Positions 8,265 through 16,549 of a stretch of DNA of 41,558 nt are shown here, one piece after another. A program made the translations under genes and the position numbers. How positions within the stretch are numbered: position 1 is the first letter of the stretch; the number at the start of each line of letters is the position of its first letter. The notes beneath the pieces are model-generated. The model was not told the origin of the DNA and made no database searches. It saw nothing but the letters and a program-made list of their open reading frames with translations. The DNA is from Streptomyces zinciresistens K42 (GTDB taxonomy: Bacteria > Actinomycetota > Actinomycetes > Streptomycetales > Streptomycetaceae), in the NCBI RefSeq assembly GCF_000225525.1, contig NZ_AGBF01000047.1:1-41558 (forward strand), in the 5' to 3' direction.

Positions 8265-8401
8265 GCAGTCACTGTGAAGGAATCGTGTTGCGTGATCACG
8301 AACGCTTTGTGACCGGGCGGTAAAGAAGGCTTATGGCATTTCATACCGCTTTCTACAGTTGCGGCGCACAACCATCCGCCGCCCGCTCGGTACCCTCCCC
8401 T
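8265..8401 (-). promoter_or_regulatory. Intergenic region upstream of the ACT/GNAT gene
   Basis: 137 bp that are clearly richer in A and T than the flanking genes, between the end of the DUF6493-like gene and the start of the ACT/GNAT gene, both read on the minus strand. It presumably holds the promoter of the latter. I could not fix -35 and -10 boxes with confidence. Confidence 0.4.
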
Positions 8402-11065
8402 TCACGCGGCGGTCCCCTCCAGCGCGCCGTGCAGCCGCCGGGCCTGGCTCACCAGCCGCGACGTGCCCCGGCGTTCGGCCGCCCGCGACAGATGCGGCAA
8501 CTCCTCGCGGACCCCGGTCCGCTCGGCACACTCCGCGGCGATGCCCAGCAGATCGGCGAGTCCGCGCGCCGGAGCGGCCGTGCCCGAGGTCGCCGCCGCG
8601 AGGTCCGCGAGCAGGATCGGCAGGGTCTGCCGGAGTATCGCCCAGACCGTTCCGTACGCCCCCGTGTCCACCGCCGTACGGATCGACTCCACGAGCCGTG
8701 ACGGCTTCACGGCGCCGCGCCGTATCAACTGCCCCAGATCCGAGCCCAGCCGGTCGGCGTCCAGCTGCCCCCGCGCCGCCAGCACCAGCAGGGCGTCCGC
8801 GGCGGCGAGCCGGTCCTCGGGGTGCCGTGCGCCGAGCCCGTACGCCACGGCCAGGTGCACCGCCTCACCGGCCTCGCCCTCCGACTCGGCGAGCAGCGGC
8901 AGGATCACCGCCTCGCCGCGGGTGTCGTCCATGGCGGTCGAGGAGATGCCGTGCAGCAGCCTGGCCGCCACGAACTCACGCCGCTCGGGCAGCAGTGCGA
9001 GCCAGTGCCGGCGCATCGAGTCGCCCCCGTGGAAGCAGTACCAGCGGTTCTTGTAGACGCTCACCGGCTCTCCCAGCGGACGGAAGGCGGCCGGCAGGAC
9101 GTCCCGCAGCTCCGCGATCTCGCCGGTCTCGACCAGGAGGCGGCTGTGCACGGTGCGCCGGACCACCGGAGTGGCGACGGCGTCGCCGCCCAGCCATGCG
9201 GCGAGACGGGCGCCCTCCACCGTGCCGAGCGCCACCGCCCGCCGCGCCGCCGCTCCGGCCGCGGCACGGTCGGCGCGCCGTACCCGCAGCAGCGCCTGCG
9301 CGAAGTCGGCCGCCGAGACGTGTGCGCCCAGGCGGCGGTACTCGCCGAGCCGGGCCACGAGGTCGTCCGGCTCCAGCAGCCCCGTGCTCCAGGTGGGCGT
9401 GGACAGCAGGAACGGCAGCGGCTCGGTGCCCAGGCGGTACGCCACCTCCCAGAACCGGGCCCCGAAGGCGCGGGTGAGCGGCTGGTGGCCGCACTCGCGG
9501 GTGCCGGTGCCCGTGCCGAGCCGGACGGCCCGGTGGAGCGCGGTGGTGGACACCTTCCCCAGCAGCGTCGCCATCAGGAGTTCGAGACCGTGCGCCGCGC
9601 CGACCAGGCCCTGGCGGGTGAAGTAGTCGTCCGTGCCGTAGTGGCGGGCGGGGTCGTCCTTGCTCCACCAGCGGCCCGCGACCACCGGTTCCAGCGCCTC
9701 CAGCAGTGCCGCCCGGTCGAGGTGGGCGTGCCGGACCAGCCCGTCCAGAGCCCGCTCGAACGCCGCCACGTCACCGTCGGCGGCGAGCAGCACGTTGACC
9801 TCCTCGGCCAGCTCCACCGCCGACTCGGGGGCCGGTGCGAGCCTGGCCGGCTGCGGCGCGGGGGGCAGGATCTCCTCGTACGCCGCCGGCTCCGCCGCCT
9901 CGGGGGCGGCCCCGAGGCTCTCGGCGGCCCGCTTGCGCAGCGTCGGGATCAGCCGGCCGGCGAGTGCCGCGACCTCCTCCCTGGCCTCGGCGGTCGCCGC
10001 CTTGCGCAGATGCCGCTCCACCAGCTTCAGCGCCCGCTCCTGCACATCGGAGTCCTCGTGCTCGAACGCCTGGGCGACGACGGGCAGCAGCTCGTCGGCT
10101 GTCCCCGGGTCCCGCGTGATCGCCTTGCCCAGCAGGACGAGCTGGGAGCGTACGAGCTTCTTCTCCGGGCGGAAGAGGACCGCGCCGGACATCTCCGCCA
10201 GCCGGCGCGTGCTCAGCCGGCCGTCGAGGGCCAGCGACGCGAGGACCGACTGGGCGTGGGCCGCCACCGGGGAGGGGGCGTCGCCGGCCAGTGCCAGCCA
10301 GTCGGCGATGTGCGCGTGCTCCTCGTCGCGGGTGAGGGCGAACGTCTGGAGCATCCGCAGGAAGAACCGCTGGTCGGCGACCGGGCCGCCGCGCAGCAGC
10401 CGGGCCACACAGGCGGCGACCGTCGCCCGCCGGTCCAGGGCGCCCTCGGCGGTCAGCCGCGCGAGCGCCCCGCTCCAGCTGTCCTCGCCCTCCGTCGCGG
10501 GCCACGACAGGCGTCCGCCGATGTCCTCGGTCTCGAACAACGCCGCCGTCAGCGTGGCGAGATGGGGGTCCTTGCGGAGCCGGTCCAGCAGCGTGCCGCC
10601 GCGCTGCCAGAGCCCGCCGACGTGCTCCGCCCAGCCGTGGACGTACGCCTCCGTGGTCGGCACCGGGCAGCCCGACAGGCGCACCAGCCCCGCCATCAGC
10701 TCGTACGGCACCTCGGTGGCCGGCGGCCGTTCGGCGAGCCGTCGCACCAGCTCGGCCAGCCAAGCGGGGGAGCGATCGCCCAGCAGGTCGATCAGCACCC
10801 CGGGGGACACCGGCTGCCAGCGCAGGTCGGCCGCGGCGATCCAGGTCGCCACTCCCGCCGCACCGGTCTGGCACGCGGTGCCCGCGGCGTGCAGCGCGGG
10901 ATAGGCGCGGCGCGACTGGGAACTCCACTGGTCCGCCCGCAGCTCCTTGCGCAGCGCCCGCAACTCGGGGAAGCACGCGCGGCGTTCGGCTTCCGTCATC
11001 CCGTCGAGCAGGCTCACCACCTCGGCCGTCCGCCCGGCCCGCACCGCCGCCACCAGTGAACTCAT
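8402..11065 (-). CDS. DUF6493-like large helical-repeat protein
   Basis: 887 residues, almost wholly helical and rich in Leu/Ala/Arg, with HEAT-like character (for example VQERALKLVERHLRKAATAEAREEVAALAGRLIPTL, shown here only in part: LKLVERHLRKAATAEA). A short Pro/Ala linker lies near residue 400. In the second half are conserved-looking blocks YGTDDYFTRQGLVGAAHGLELL and YKNRWYCFHGGDS. The arrangement matches proteins I remember annotated as DUF6493, found after SWIM zinc-finger genes in Streptomyces. The start ATG at 11065-11063 shares one base with the SWIM gene stop (TGATG), which indicates translational coupling. Function is unknown; a scaffold acting with the SWIM protein is plausible. 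Confidence 0.72.
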   Translation of the reverse strand: MSSLVAAVRAGRTAEVVSLLDGMTEAERRACFPELRALRKELRADQWSSQSRRAYPALHAAGTACQTGAAGVATWIAAADLRWQPVSPGVLIDLLGDRSPAWLAELVRRLAERPPATEVPYELMAGLVRLSGCPVPTTEAYVHGWAEHVGGLWQRGGTLLDRLRKDPHLATLTAALFETEDIGGRLSWPATEGEDSWSGALARLTAEGALDRRATVAACVARLLRGGPVADQRFFLRMLQTFALTRDEEHAHIADWLALAGDAPSPVAAHAQSVLASLALDGRLSTRRLAEMSGAVLFRPEKKLVRSQLVLLGKAITRDPGTADELLPVVAQAFEHEDSDVQERALKLVERHLRKAATAEAREEVAALAGRLIPTLRKRAAESLGAAPEAAEPAAYEEILPPAPQPARLAPAPESAVELAEEVNVLLAADGDVAAFERALDGLVRHAHLDRAALLEALEPVVAGRWWSKDDPARHYGTDDYFTRQGLVGAAHGLELLMATLLGKVSTTALHRAVRLGTGTGTRECGHQPLTRAFGARFWEVAYRLGTEPLPFLLSTPTWSTGLLEPDDLVARLGEYRRLGAHVSAADFAQALLRVRRADRAAAGAAARRAVALGTVEGARLAAWLGGDAVATPVVRRTVHSRLLVETGEIAELRDVLPAAFRPLGEPVSVYKNRWYCFHGGDSMRRHWLALLPERREFVAARLLHGISSTAMDDTRGEAVILPLLAESEGEAGEAVHLAVAYGLGARHPEDRLAAADALLVLAARGQLDADRLGSDLGQLIRRGAVKPSRLVESIRTAVDTGAYGTVWAILRQTLPILLADLAAATSGTAAPARGLADLLGIAAECAERTGVREELPHLSRAAERRGTSRLVSQARRLHGALEGTAA

Positions 11066-12471
11066 CACGCGCTCTCCTCGATTCCCGCCATGTCCCGCTC
11101 CGCCGGGACGTCGCCCCGGCGCACCATCCGCACCGCCAGCGCGTGCTTGCACGGCCCGCGCCCGCCCCGGTACTTCGCCCACCACACGCAGCTGCAGCTG
11201 AGGACGCCCGCCTCGTCGCGCACGCGGTGGACGTGCCCGTCCTCGGCCGTCACCGTCCCGACGGAGCCGCCCAGTGTGACCGCGCCCGCCGCGACCAGTG
11301 CCCGCGCCGACCGCAGCCGCGGATTGTGGCGCTCGACCCGCTCCGCGTCGTACGGCAGCTCCCGGTGGAAGTAGGCCGCCTCCGCCGTGTCGTACCCGAC
11401 CCGGCCGGACGTGCCGAGCCGGACCAGGGCCGCCCGCACGCGCTCGGGCGCCAGTCCCGAGGACGCCGCGAGGTCCGCCACGTCGACACGCGGCTCCCAC
11501 GCGAGGAGGACCGCGATCAGCTCCGCGTCCTCACCGGCCTCGTCCGTCGCGAGGGCGTCCAGGACGCCGCCCTCGCCGGAGAACCCCCGCGACGCGTCCG
11601 GTGACAGCGTCAGAGTCAGCCGCATCCCCGGCAGGACCGCCTCCCACGCGCTCGCCGTGGCCGCCGCCCCGGCCGTGACCGCGGGACCGTACACCCGCAG
11701 GGCCGTGGCGTGCCGCAGCACCCGCTGGAGGGCAGCCAGCCGCTCCGGCCCCGGCAGGCAGACCGCGCCCGGCACCGGACGGGTGGACGGCCGCAGGCCC
11801 CGGCCCGACGGCACCACCCAGCGGGCCCCGCCCGAGGCCCCCCGCCCCCCGCCCCGCGGCAGGGAGCGCAGGAACCGCACCGCCTCGGCGGCCGGCAGCT
11901 CGGCCCGCAGATCGAAGCCGGCCGCGATCACCTGCGCCTCCGCGAAGCCCCGCAGCCAGCGGTCCGGGAGCGGCACCTTCTTCTCGACGACCGGGCCGTC
12001 GAGCGTGGTCACGGCCAGCTCCTCGGGGCCCACCCGCAGATGGAGCGGGTCGTCCGAGCCGATCCTGGACAGGGCCTCGCGCAGCGGGTTGTTGACGTCG
12101 ACGTTCGTCGTGCCGTGTCCCACCTCGCCCCCGTCGAGCCCCGGCTCCAGGACGTCCAGGCGGGCGTACACCCCGCAGCAGCCGGAGAACGACTCGAAGC
12201 GCAGCCTGTCGCCGTTGCCCGTCACCACGGGGTCGAGGGAGGCGCGCAGCTGCTGCTGGTAGTAGCGGGCGGCGGCCACGTCGGCCACCGCGAGCAGCCC
12301 CGCGGAGGCGATCTGCGGAGACGTCAGGAAGCCGGCGAAGAAGCGGGGATGGTCCTGCACACCCGAGGGTGTCGCACCCTGGGAGGTCTCCAGTCCCAGG
12401 CGCTGTCCGTCCGCCGAGGACTCCAGCACGGAAGATCGGCAATAGGCCACGGCCTGCAAGGATCGCGTCAT
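11065..12471 (-). CDS. SWIM zinc-finger domain protein
   Basis: 468 residues. The C-terminal LSCSCVWWAKYRGGRGPCKHAL (CxC-x11-CxH) is a SWIM zinc-binding motif, used for DNA or protein binding. The N-terminal 400 residues are a large domain without motifs I recognise, apart from segments such as SFSGCCGVYARLDVLEPGLDGGEVGHGTTNVDVNNPLR, quoted here only as SFSGCCGVYARLD. It starts the two-gene minus-strand unit SWIM then DUF6493-like. Such pairs recur in Streptomyces genomes (from memory) and are sometimes near MoxR/VWA genes, none of which are present here. Confidence 0.85.
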   Translation of the reverse strand: MTRSLQAVAYCRSSVLESSADGQRLGLETSQGATPSGVQDHPRFFAGFLTSPQIASAGLLAVADVAAARYYQQQLRASLDPVVTGNGDRLRFESFSGCCGVYARLDVLEPGLDGGEVGHGTTNVDVNNPLREALSRIGSDDPLHLRVGPEELAVTTLDGPVVEKKVPLPDRWLRGFAEAQVIAAGFDLRAELPAAEAVRFLRSLPRGGGRGASGGARWVVPSGRGLRPSTRPVPGAVCLPGPERLAALQRVLRHATALRVYGPAVTAGAAATASAWEAVLPGMRLTLTLSPDASRGFSGEGGVLDALATDEAGEDAELIAVLLAWEPRVDVADLAASSGLAPERVRAALVRLGTSGRVGYDTAEAAYFHRELPYDAERVERHNPRLRSARALVAAGAVTLGGSVGTVTAEDGHVHRVRDEAGVLSCSCVWWAKYRGGRGPCKHALAVRMVRRGDVPAERDMAGIEESA

Positions 12472-12626
12472 GGAAAAACCGTAGAGGCGACCACTGACAA
12501 TCCGTCCGACCTGCGAAAACGCTCTTCACGGCGAGCAGTTCACGGAGCGCGGCGAGGACGCGGGGCGGGCGGCCGGGGGTTGCCCGCCTTGGGCCGGGGG
12601 CGGCTTCCCGGCCCTTCGCCGACGAC

Positions 12627-12668
12627 CGTGCCGCGCACCGGAGCGGAGTGCTCCGGCGCGCCGCACGG
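12627..12668 (-). terminator. Two-stage GC hairpin downstream of phoD
   Basis: The inner stem CCGGAGC (12638-12644) pairs with GCTCCGG (12650-12656) around GGAGT; the outer arms CCGTGC (12627-12632) and GCACGG (12663-12668) also pair. It lies just past the phoD stop on the minus strand, as expected for its terminator. Confidence 0.6.
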
Positions 12669-12678
12669 CCGAGGGGGA

Positions 12679-14253
12679 CTACTGGCCGACCCTGCCCGGC
12701 CGGAGCACCTGGGTGAACAGCACGGTGCCGTCGGCCTCCCGCAGCCGTACCGTCAACTCCGCGCTGCCGCCGTCGATGTCGACCTCGCCGAAGAACTGGT
12801 AGCCCCCGGCGGGGGAGACGTTCGAGGCCGTCGGCGCCTTCACGAACACCCGCTCCGGCCCGAAGGTGCCGTCCAGCGCGCTGGCCGGGAAGGCGCCCGC
12901 GTTCAGCGGACCCGAGACGAACTCCCAGAACGGCTCGAAGTCGGCGAACGCGGCCCGTGACGGCTGGTAGTGCTGGGCCGAGGTGTGGTGGACGTCGGCC
13001 GTCAGCCAGACCGTGCCGGTGATCCTGCGGTGCTTGACGAAACGCAGCAGTTCCGCGATCTGCAGCTCCCGGCCCAGCGGCGCCCCGGGGTCGGCCTGGG
13101 CCACGGCCTCGTAGTCCGGCCTGCCGTCGCCGGAGTCCGGTACGACCAGGCCCAGCGGCATGTCCGACGCGATCACCTTCCACACCGCTCGCGAGGAGGC
13201 CAGTTCCCGCTTGAGCCAGGCCAGCTGCTCCGCACCGAGGACGCCCTCGGCGTCGGCGGGCTGGTTGTTGGCCGAGTTGGCGTTGCGGTAGGTGCGCATG
13301 TCCAGCACGAACACGTCCAGCAGCGGACCGTGCCGCACCACGCGGTAGACCCGGCCCTCGGGGCGGCGCAGCGTCGAGATGGGGAAGTACTCGGAGAACG
13401 CCTGCCGCGCGCGGGCGGCCAGGACGTCGACGCTCTTCTCGGTGTAGCGGGCGTCGGTGAGGATCTCACCCGGGTACCAGTTGTTGACCACCTCGTGGTC
13501 GTCCCACTGGACGATGGAGGGCACCTGGGCGTTGAACCGCTTCAGGTTGTCGTCGAGCAGGTTGTACCGGAAGTTGCCCCGGAACTCCGCCAGGGTCTCC
13601 GCGACCTTGGACTTCTCCTCGGTGGTGACGTTGCGCCAGGTGCTGCCGTCCGGCAGGGCCACGGTGGGCGAGATGGGCCCGTCCGCGTAGACGTTGTCGC
13701 CGCTGCACAGGAAGAAGTCCGGGTCCAGGGCGGCCATCGCGTCGTAGATGCGGTAGCCGCCGAGGTCGGGGTTGATGCCCCAGCCCTGCCCGGCGATGTC
13801 GCCCGACCACACGAAGCGCACCCCCTCGCGGCGTTTGGCGGAGGCGGTGCGGAAGGTGCCGGTGACCGGCTCGCCGGTACGGCGCGGGTCGTCGGGGTCG
13901 GCCAGGAGCACGCGGTAGTGGATCTGCTCACCGGACGGCAGCCCGTGCAGCTGCGTGGTGCCGGTGAAGTCGGTCTTCGCGCCCAGCAGCGGGCCGTGCC
14001 AACGGCGGGGCGAGCGGAACGACTCGGTCGCGGACGTCTCGACGATCATGCGGGCCGGGCGGTCCGACCGCACCCACACCAGCCCCGAGTCACGGGTCAC
14101 GTCGCCGGTCTGCACGCCCCAGCCCGCGCGTGGGCGCCCGGACAGGGCGAGGGCCGGTGCCGAGCCGAGTGCCGGGGGCAGGGCGAGCCCCGCCGACGCG
14201 GCGAGCGAGCCGCGCAGGACACTGCGGCGAGCCGGGAAGGGACGGTGTGACAT
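12679..14253 (-). CDS. phoD: PhoD-type alkaline phosphatase/phosphodiesterase, Tat-exported
   Basis: 524 residues. The N-terminus MSHRPFPARRSVLRGS, then a hydrophobic Ala/Leu stretch to ALA, is a twin-arginine signal (ARRSVLRG), so the enzyme is exported folded with its metals. PhoD metal-binding landmarks follow: VWSGDIAG, DFFLCSGDNVYADGPI, QWDDHEVVNNW, and WLTADVHHTSAQHY near the end. PhoD enzymes hydrolyse phosphomonoesters or diesters using Ca/Fe centres. The start at 14253 follows GGAGGCTCC; an upstream ATG at 14295 would place 14 residues before the Arg-Arg signal. In Streptomyces several phoD paralogues exist, so orthology to the Pho-regulon enzyme is not certain. I did not find a clear PHO box. 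Confidence 0.9.
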   Translation of the reverse strand: MSHRPFPARRSVLRGSLAASAGLALPPALGSAPALALSGRPRAGWGVQTGDVTRDSGLVWVRSDRPARMIVETSATESFRSPRRWHGPLLGAKTDFTGTTQLHGLPSGEQIHYRVLLADPDDPRRTGEPVTGTFRTASAKRREGVRFVWSGDIAGQGWGINPDLGGYRIYDAMAALDPDFFLCSGDNVYADGPISPTVALPDGSTWRNVTTEEKSKVAETLAEFRGNFRYNLLDDNLKRFNAQVPSIVQWDDHEVVNNWYPGEILTDARYTEKSVDVLAARARQAFSEYFPISTLRRPEGRVYRVVRHGPLLDVFVLDMRTYRNANSANNQPADAEGVLGAEQLAWLKRELASSRAVWKVIASDMPLGLVVPDSGDGRPDYEAVAQADPGAPLGRELQIAELLRFVKHRRITGTVWLTADVHHTSAQHYQPSRAAFADFEPFWEFVSGPLNAGAFPASALDGTFGPERVFVKAPTASNVSPAGGYQFFGEVDIDGGSAELTVRLREADGTVLFTQVLRPGRVGQ

Positions 14254-14656
14254 GGAGCCTCCAGGGCGGGATCCGGCCAGTGCGCAGTGCCACAACTACT
14301 GGTGCGCCGCAGCGCACACGCAAACCGCAGGTGAACAACTGGCCGCGCCCGCCGGGAGACCGTGCTCCACGCGCGGGAGGGCGGTCCAAGACCAACGTCA
14401 CCATCACCGACGAGATGACCCGTGCCCCGCGCGCGGGAGGGCGGTCCGCTCTCGGGTCCGGCGGGCGCACCGCCGGCTCACCGTGCCCGCACGCGCGCGG
14501 GCGGTTGCGGACACCCCGGGTGGCGCGACCCGCTCCCGCAGCCCCGGACGGTGCGACCCGCCCCCGCACCCGTACGTCCGTGCAGCCCCTCCCGGTGGCC
14601 CACCCCCTCCCGGGACACCCCGGTGCCCCGACCCGCCCCGCGCCCTCACCCCCAGG
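14254..14656. other. Non-coding stretch between phoD and the alpha/beta hydrolase
   Basis: No gene is seen. The first 50 bp hold the phoD promoter region. The middle carries the regularly spaced CRISPR-like repeats described separately. From about 14510 to 14650 the DNA is C-rich on this strand, with imprecise short repeats of the type GTGCGACCCGC and CACCCCGGTG that look like slippage products or further decayed repeat units. Confidence 0.5.
14360..14508 (+). CRISPR. Degenerate CRISPR-like (type I-E-like) repeat remnant, two good repeats and one decayed
   Basis: A 28-bp sequence starting CCGTGCTCCACGCGCG and ending GGCGGTCC at 14360-14387 recurs at 14420-14447 with 26/28 identity, separated by a unique 32-bp segment. 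A third copy starting CCGTGCCCGC at 14481 keeps both ends (GGGCGGT) with a 1-bp deletion. The period is 60 and then 61 bp. Actinobacterial type I-E repeats have the shape GTGCTCCCCGCG...GCGGGG.GG(T)CC, 28-29 bp, with 32-33-bp spacers and a 61-bp period, so length, ends and spacing all agree. The inner CCCGCGCGCGGG palindrome of the second copy is the expected hairpin. There are no cas genes in the window. Three copies is few, so chance GC repeats are not excluded. Confidence 0.5.
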
Positions 14657-15487
14657 TCAGCGACTGCCGTCGAGGATGACGCGGGCGACGAGGGCAGGGT
14701 CGTCGTTCATCGGGCAGTGGCCGCACCCGGGCAGCCGCACCAGGCGGGCCCGGGGGATGATCTGCTTGGCGCGCACGCCCTGCCGGCGTACCAGCAGCCG
14801 GTCCCTGCTGCCCCAGGCCACGGTGACCGGGATCTCGGGGACGTCGTCGCCGAACCGCACGGTCCGCCCCGCCGCGAGGGTCTGGTCGAACCCCGTGGCG
14901 CCCGCGAGGGCGAGCGTCTCCGCGACCACGGCCTCGGGCGAACGGCGGCCGGGGCGGGCGTAGATCGTGCTCGTCAGGACGGTCCGGCCGGCCGCCGAGC
15001 GGGAGAGCTGCTCCACCAGCGGCAGCGGCATCCGGCGCGAGATGTGCCGCATGGCCAGCAGCACGCCGAAGGCGTAGCGCCGCTCCGCCGGGGACCAGAA
15101 GCCCGCGGGGGAGAGCGCGGTGACGGACCGTACGCGCTTCTCGCGGCCCAGCTCCAGGGCGATCAGACCGCCCAGCGAGTTGCCCGCCACGTGCGGGCGG
15201 TCGAGCCCCAGCGCCGCGCAGAACGCGCCGAACACCGCCGTGGTCGTGGCCAGGTCGTAGCCGAGTCCGTCCGGAAGCCCGGGGGAGGTGCCGAAGCCGG
15301 GCAGGTCCACGGAGATGACGTCGCGCTCGCCCGCGAGGACGTCCACGACCGGATCCCAGACCTGCCGGTGGTGACCGATGCCGTGCAGCAGGAGCAGGGG
15401 CTCGCCGCTGCCCACGCGCGCGTAGTCGACGCTCACGTCGCGCGGTCCCACGGGCGAGGCGACCTGGAAGGAGACGGTGGCGGACAT
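14657..15487 (-). CDS. Alpha/beta-fold hydrolase
   Basis: 276 residues with the oxyanion strand LLLLHGIGHHRQVWD, nucleophile elbow GNSLGG (Ser in AGNSLGGLIALEL), acid Asp in VAWGSRDRLLV and catalytic His in LPGCGHCPMNDDP. The triad is complete and correctly ordered. No signal peptide is seen, so it is probably cytoplasmic. The substrate cannot be inferred; C-C bond hydrolases, esterases and haloperoxidase-like proteins share this pattern. It is divergent from the GntR regulator gene at 15730, with 240 bp between the starts. Confidence 0.88.
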   Translation of the reverse strand: MSATVSFQVASPVGPRDVSVDYARVGSGEPLLLLHGIGHHRQVWDPVVDVLAGERDVISVDLPGFGTSPGLPDGLGYDLATTTAVFGAFCAALGLDRPHVAGNSLGGLIALELGREKRVRSVTALSPAGFWSPAERRYAFGVLLAMRHISRRMPLPLVEQLSRSAAGRTVLTSTIYARPGRRSPEAVVAETLALAGATGFDQTLAAGRTVRFGDDVPEIPVTVAWGSRDRLLVRRQGVRAKQIIPRARLVRLPGCGHCPMNDDPALVARVILDGSR

Positions 15488-15618
15488 GACGGTGCTCCTC
15501 GTCTGAACACGCTGAAGGACGGCCGTGGACAGCTTGTCAGCAATTGCTACCGACGGGTAGACCCCCGGGGCGACGGCCCGGCCGGGCCCGGTGCGGCCCC
15601 CCGGAACGTTCGCGCCGA

Positions 15619-15632
15619 TTGGTCTTGACCAA
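15619..15632 (+). promoter_or_regulatory. Palindromic GntR/DasR-type operator
   Basis: TTGGTCTTGACCAA is a dyad (TTGGTC-2-GACCAA) matching the core of the DasR-responsive element known from Streptomyces, TGGTCTAGACCA. It overlaps the -35 box of the promoter before the GntR/UTRA gene at 15730. It may be the binding site of that regulator (autoregulation) or of DasR itself. Confidence 0.7.
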
Positions 15633-15653
15633 GGGTGTGGGCCGTCCTATGGT
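15625..15653 (+). promoter_or_regulatory. Sigma70/HrdB-type promoter for the GntR gene
   Basis: TTGACC (15625-15630), 17-bp spacer, TATGGT (15648-15653). Transcription should begin near 15660, leaving an AT-rich leader of about 70 nt (CAACCTTTAATAAACAAG) before GGAGGACAGG and the GTG start at 15730. Box sequences and spacing are near the Streptomyces consensus. Confidence 0.75.
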
Positions 15654-15729
15654 CGCTGATAAGTGCAACAACCTTTAATAAACAAGGGCGCTAAAACGCC
15701 GCCGGGCCAGGGCGATTGCGGAGGACAGG

Positions 15730-16491
15730 GTGGGGACCACGCAACTGGAATCGGTGCCGGAACCGAAATACTGGCATCTGAGGACCGTGCTCACTGAGGC
15801 ATTGGAATCGGAGTTCTCGGTGGGCGAGATCCTGCCCAACGAACGCGACCTCGCGGCCCGCTTCGGCGTCGCCCGTGCCACGCTCCGCCAGGCGCTGGAG
15901 CAGCTCGAACTCGAAGGCAGGCTGCAGCGCCGCCGCGGCGTCGGCACGACCGTCGCGCCCCCGCGCGTGGGCGTGGCCGTCGGCACCGAGCAGCACGCCT
16001 GGCCGGGCTCGGCCGACGACGTCTGGCAGCCCGCCGACTGCACCCTGGCCGTCCCGCCCGCGACCGTCGCCCAGGCCCTGGAGAGCGGCCGCGACGACGC
16101 CGTGCACACCGTGCGGCGCTCCCGCGTCACCCACGGCCAGCCCGTCGCCGCCGAACTGCTCTACGTGCCGCGGGAGTCGGTGCCCGGCCTCACCGCCATC
16201 GACGCCCCGTCCGGACCCGCCCGCGCGCGGGCCGTGCTGCGCGAGCTGCAGCACCTGGAGCTGGAGGGTCAGGAGAGCGCGGTCGAACTGGGCTCGGCCC
16301 GCGCCGGCGAAGCGAAGGAACTGGACCGGCTGCCGGGGGCGCCGGTCCTCGTCGTGACGACCCGCTACATCGCCGAGGGGCGCGCCGCCGCCCTCTCCGT
16401 CGCCACCTACCGCGCGGACACCTGCCGGCTGACCTTCGGCGACACCGGCGGCGTGGTGGTCCACCAGGACCCCGAACGCCGGGCGTCCTGA
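15730..16491 (+). CDS. GntR-family regulator with UTRA domain (HutC/DasR type)
   Basis: 253 residues. The N-terminal winged helix shows LPNERDLAARFGVARATLRQALEQLE, then GRLQRRRGVGTTVA (about residues 36-80). The UTRA effector domain follows, with AVHTVRRSRVTHGQPVAAELLYVP and VLVVTTRYIAEGRAAALSVATYRADTCRLTF. This layout is that of HutC/DasR regulators, which sense sugar phosphates or amino-acid derivatives. The GTG start is preceded by GGAGGAC. A DasR-like operator sits on its own promoter. It converges on a ROK sugar-type regulator, a neighbourhood that suggests carbohydrate control, although no sugar transporter is adjacent. Confidence 0.9.
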   Translation: MGTTQLESVPEPKYWHLRTVLTEALESEFSVGEILPNERDLAARFGVARATLRQALEQLELEGRLQRRRGVGTTVAPPRVGVAVGTEQHAWPGSADDVWQPADCTLAVPPATVAQALESGRDDAVHTVRRSRVTHGQPVAAELLYVPRESVPGLTAIDAPSGPARARAVLRELQHLELEGQESAVELGSARAGEAKELDRLPGAPVLVVTTRYIAEGRAAALSVATYRADTCRLTFGDTGGVVVHQDPERRAS

Positions 16492-16500
16492 CCGTCTGAC

Positions 16501-16535
16501 GCCCGTGCCCCGGAGCGCGGCTCCGGGGCACGGGC
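16501..16535. terminator. Perfect 15-16-bp bidirectional terminator between the GntR and ROK genes
   Basis: The arm 16501-16515 (GCCCGTGCCCCGGAG) is the exact reverse complement of 16521-16535, with a 5-nt loop that allows a 16th pair. It lies between the two convergent stops at 16491 and 16550 and should end both transcripts. Confidence 0.88.
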
Positions 16536-16549
16536 CGTTCCGGCGACGT

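Noticed and set aside
8822..11059. 745-codon open frame on the plus strand
   Set aside because: Antisense of the DUF6493-like gene; composition is that of a reverse-strand frame in high-GC DNA.
14130..14963. Open frame of 277 codons across the CRISPR-like repeats
   Set aside because: No recognised motif and repetitive Arg/Pro/Gly; it runs over the starts and ends of real genes on the other strand.
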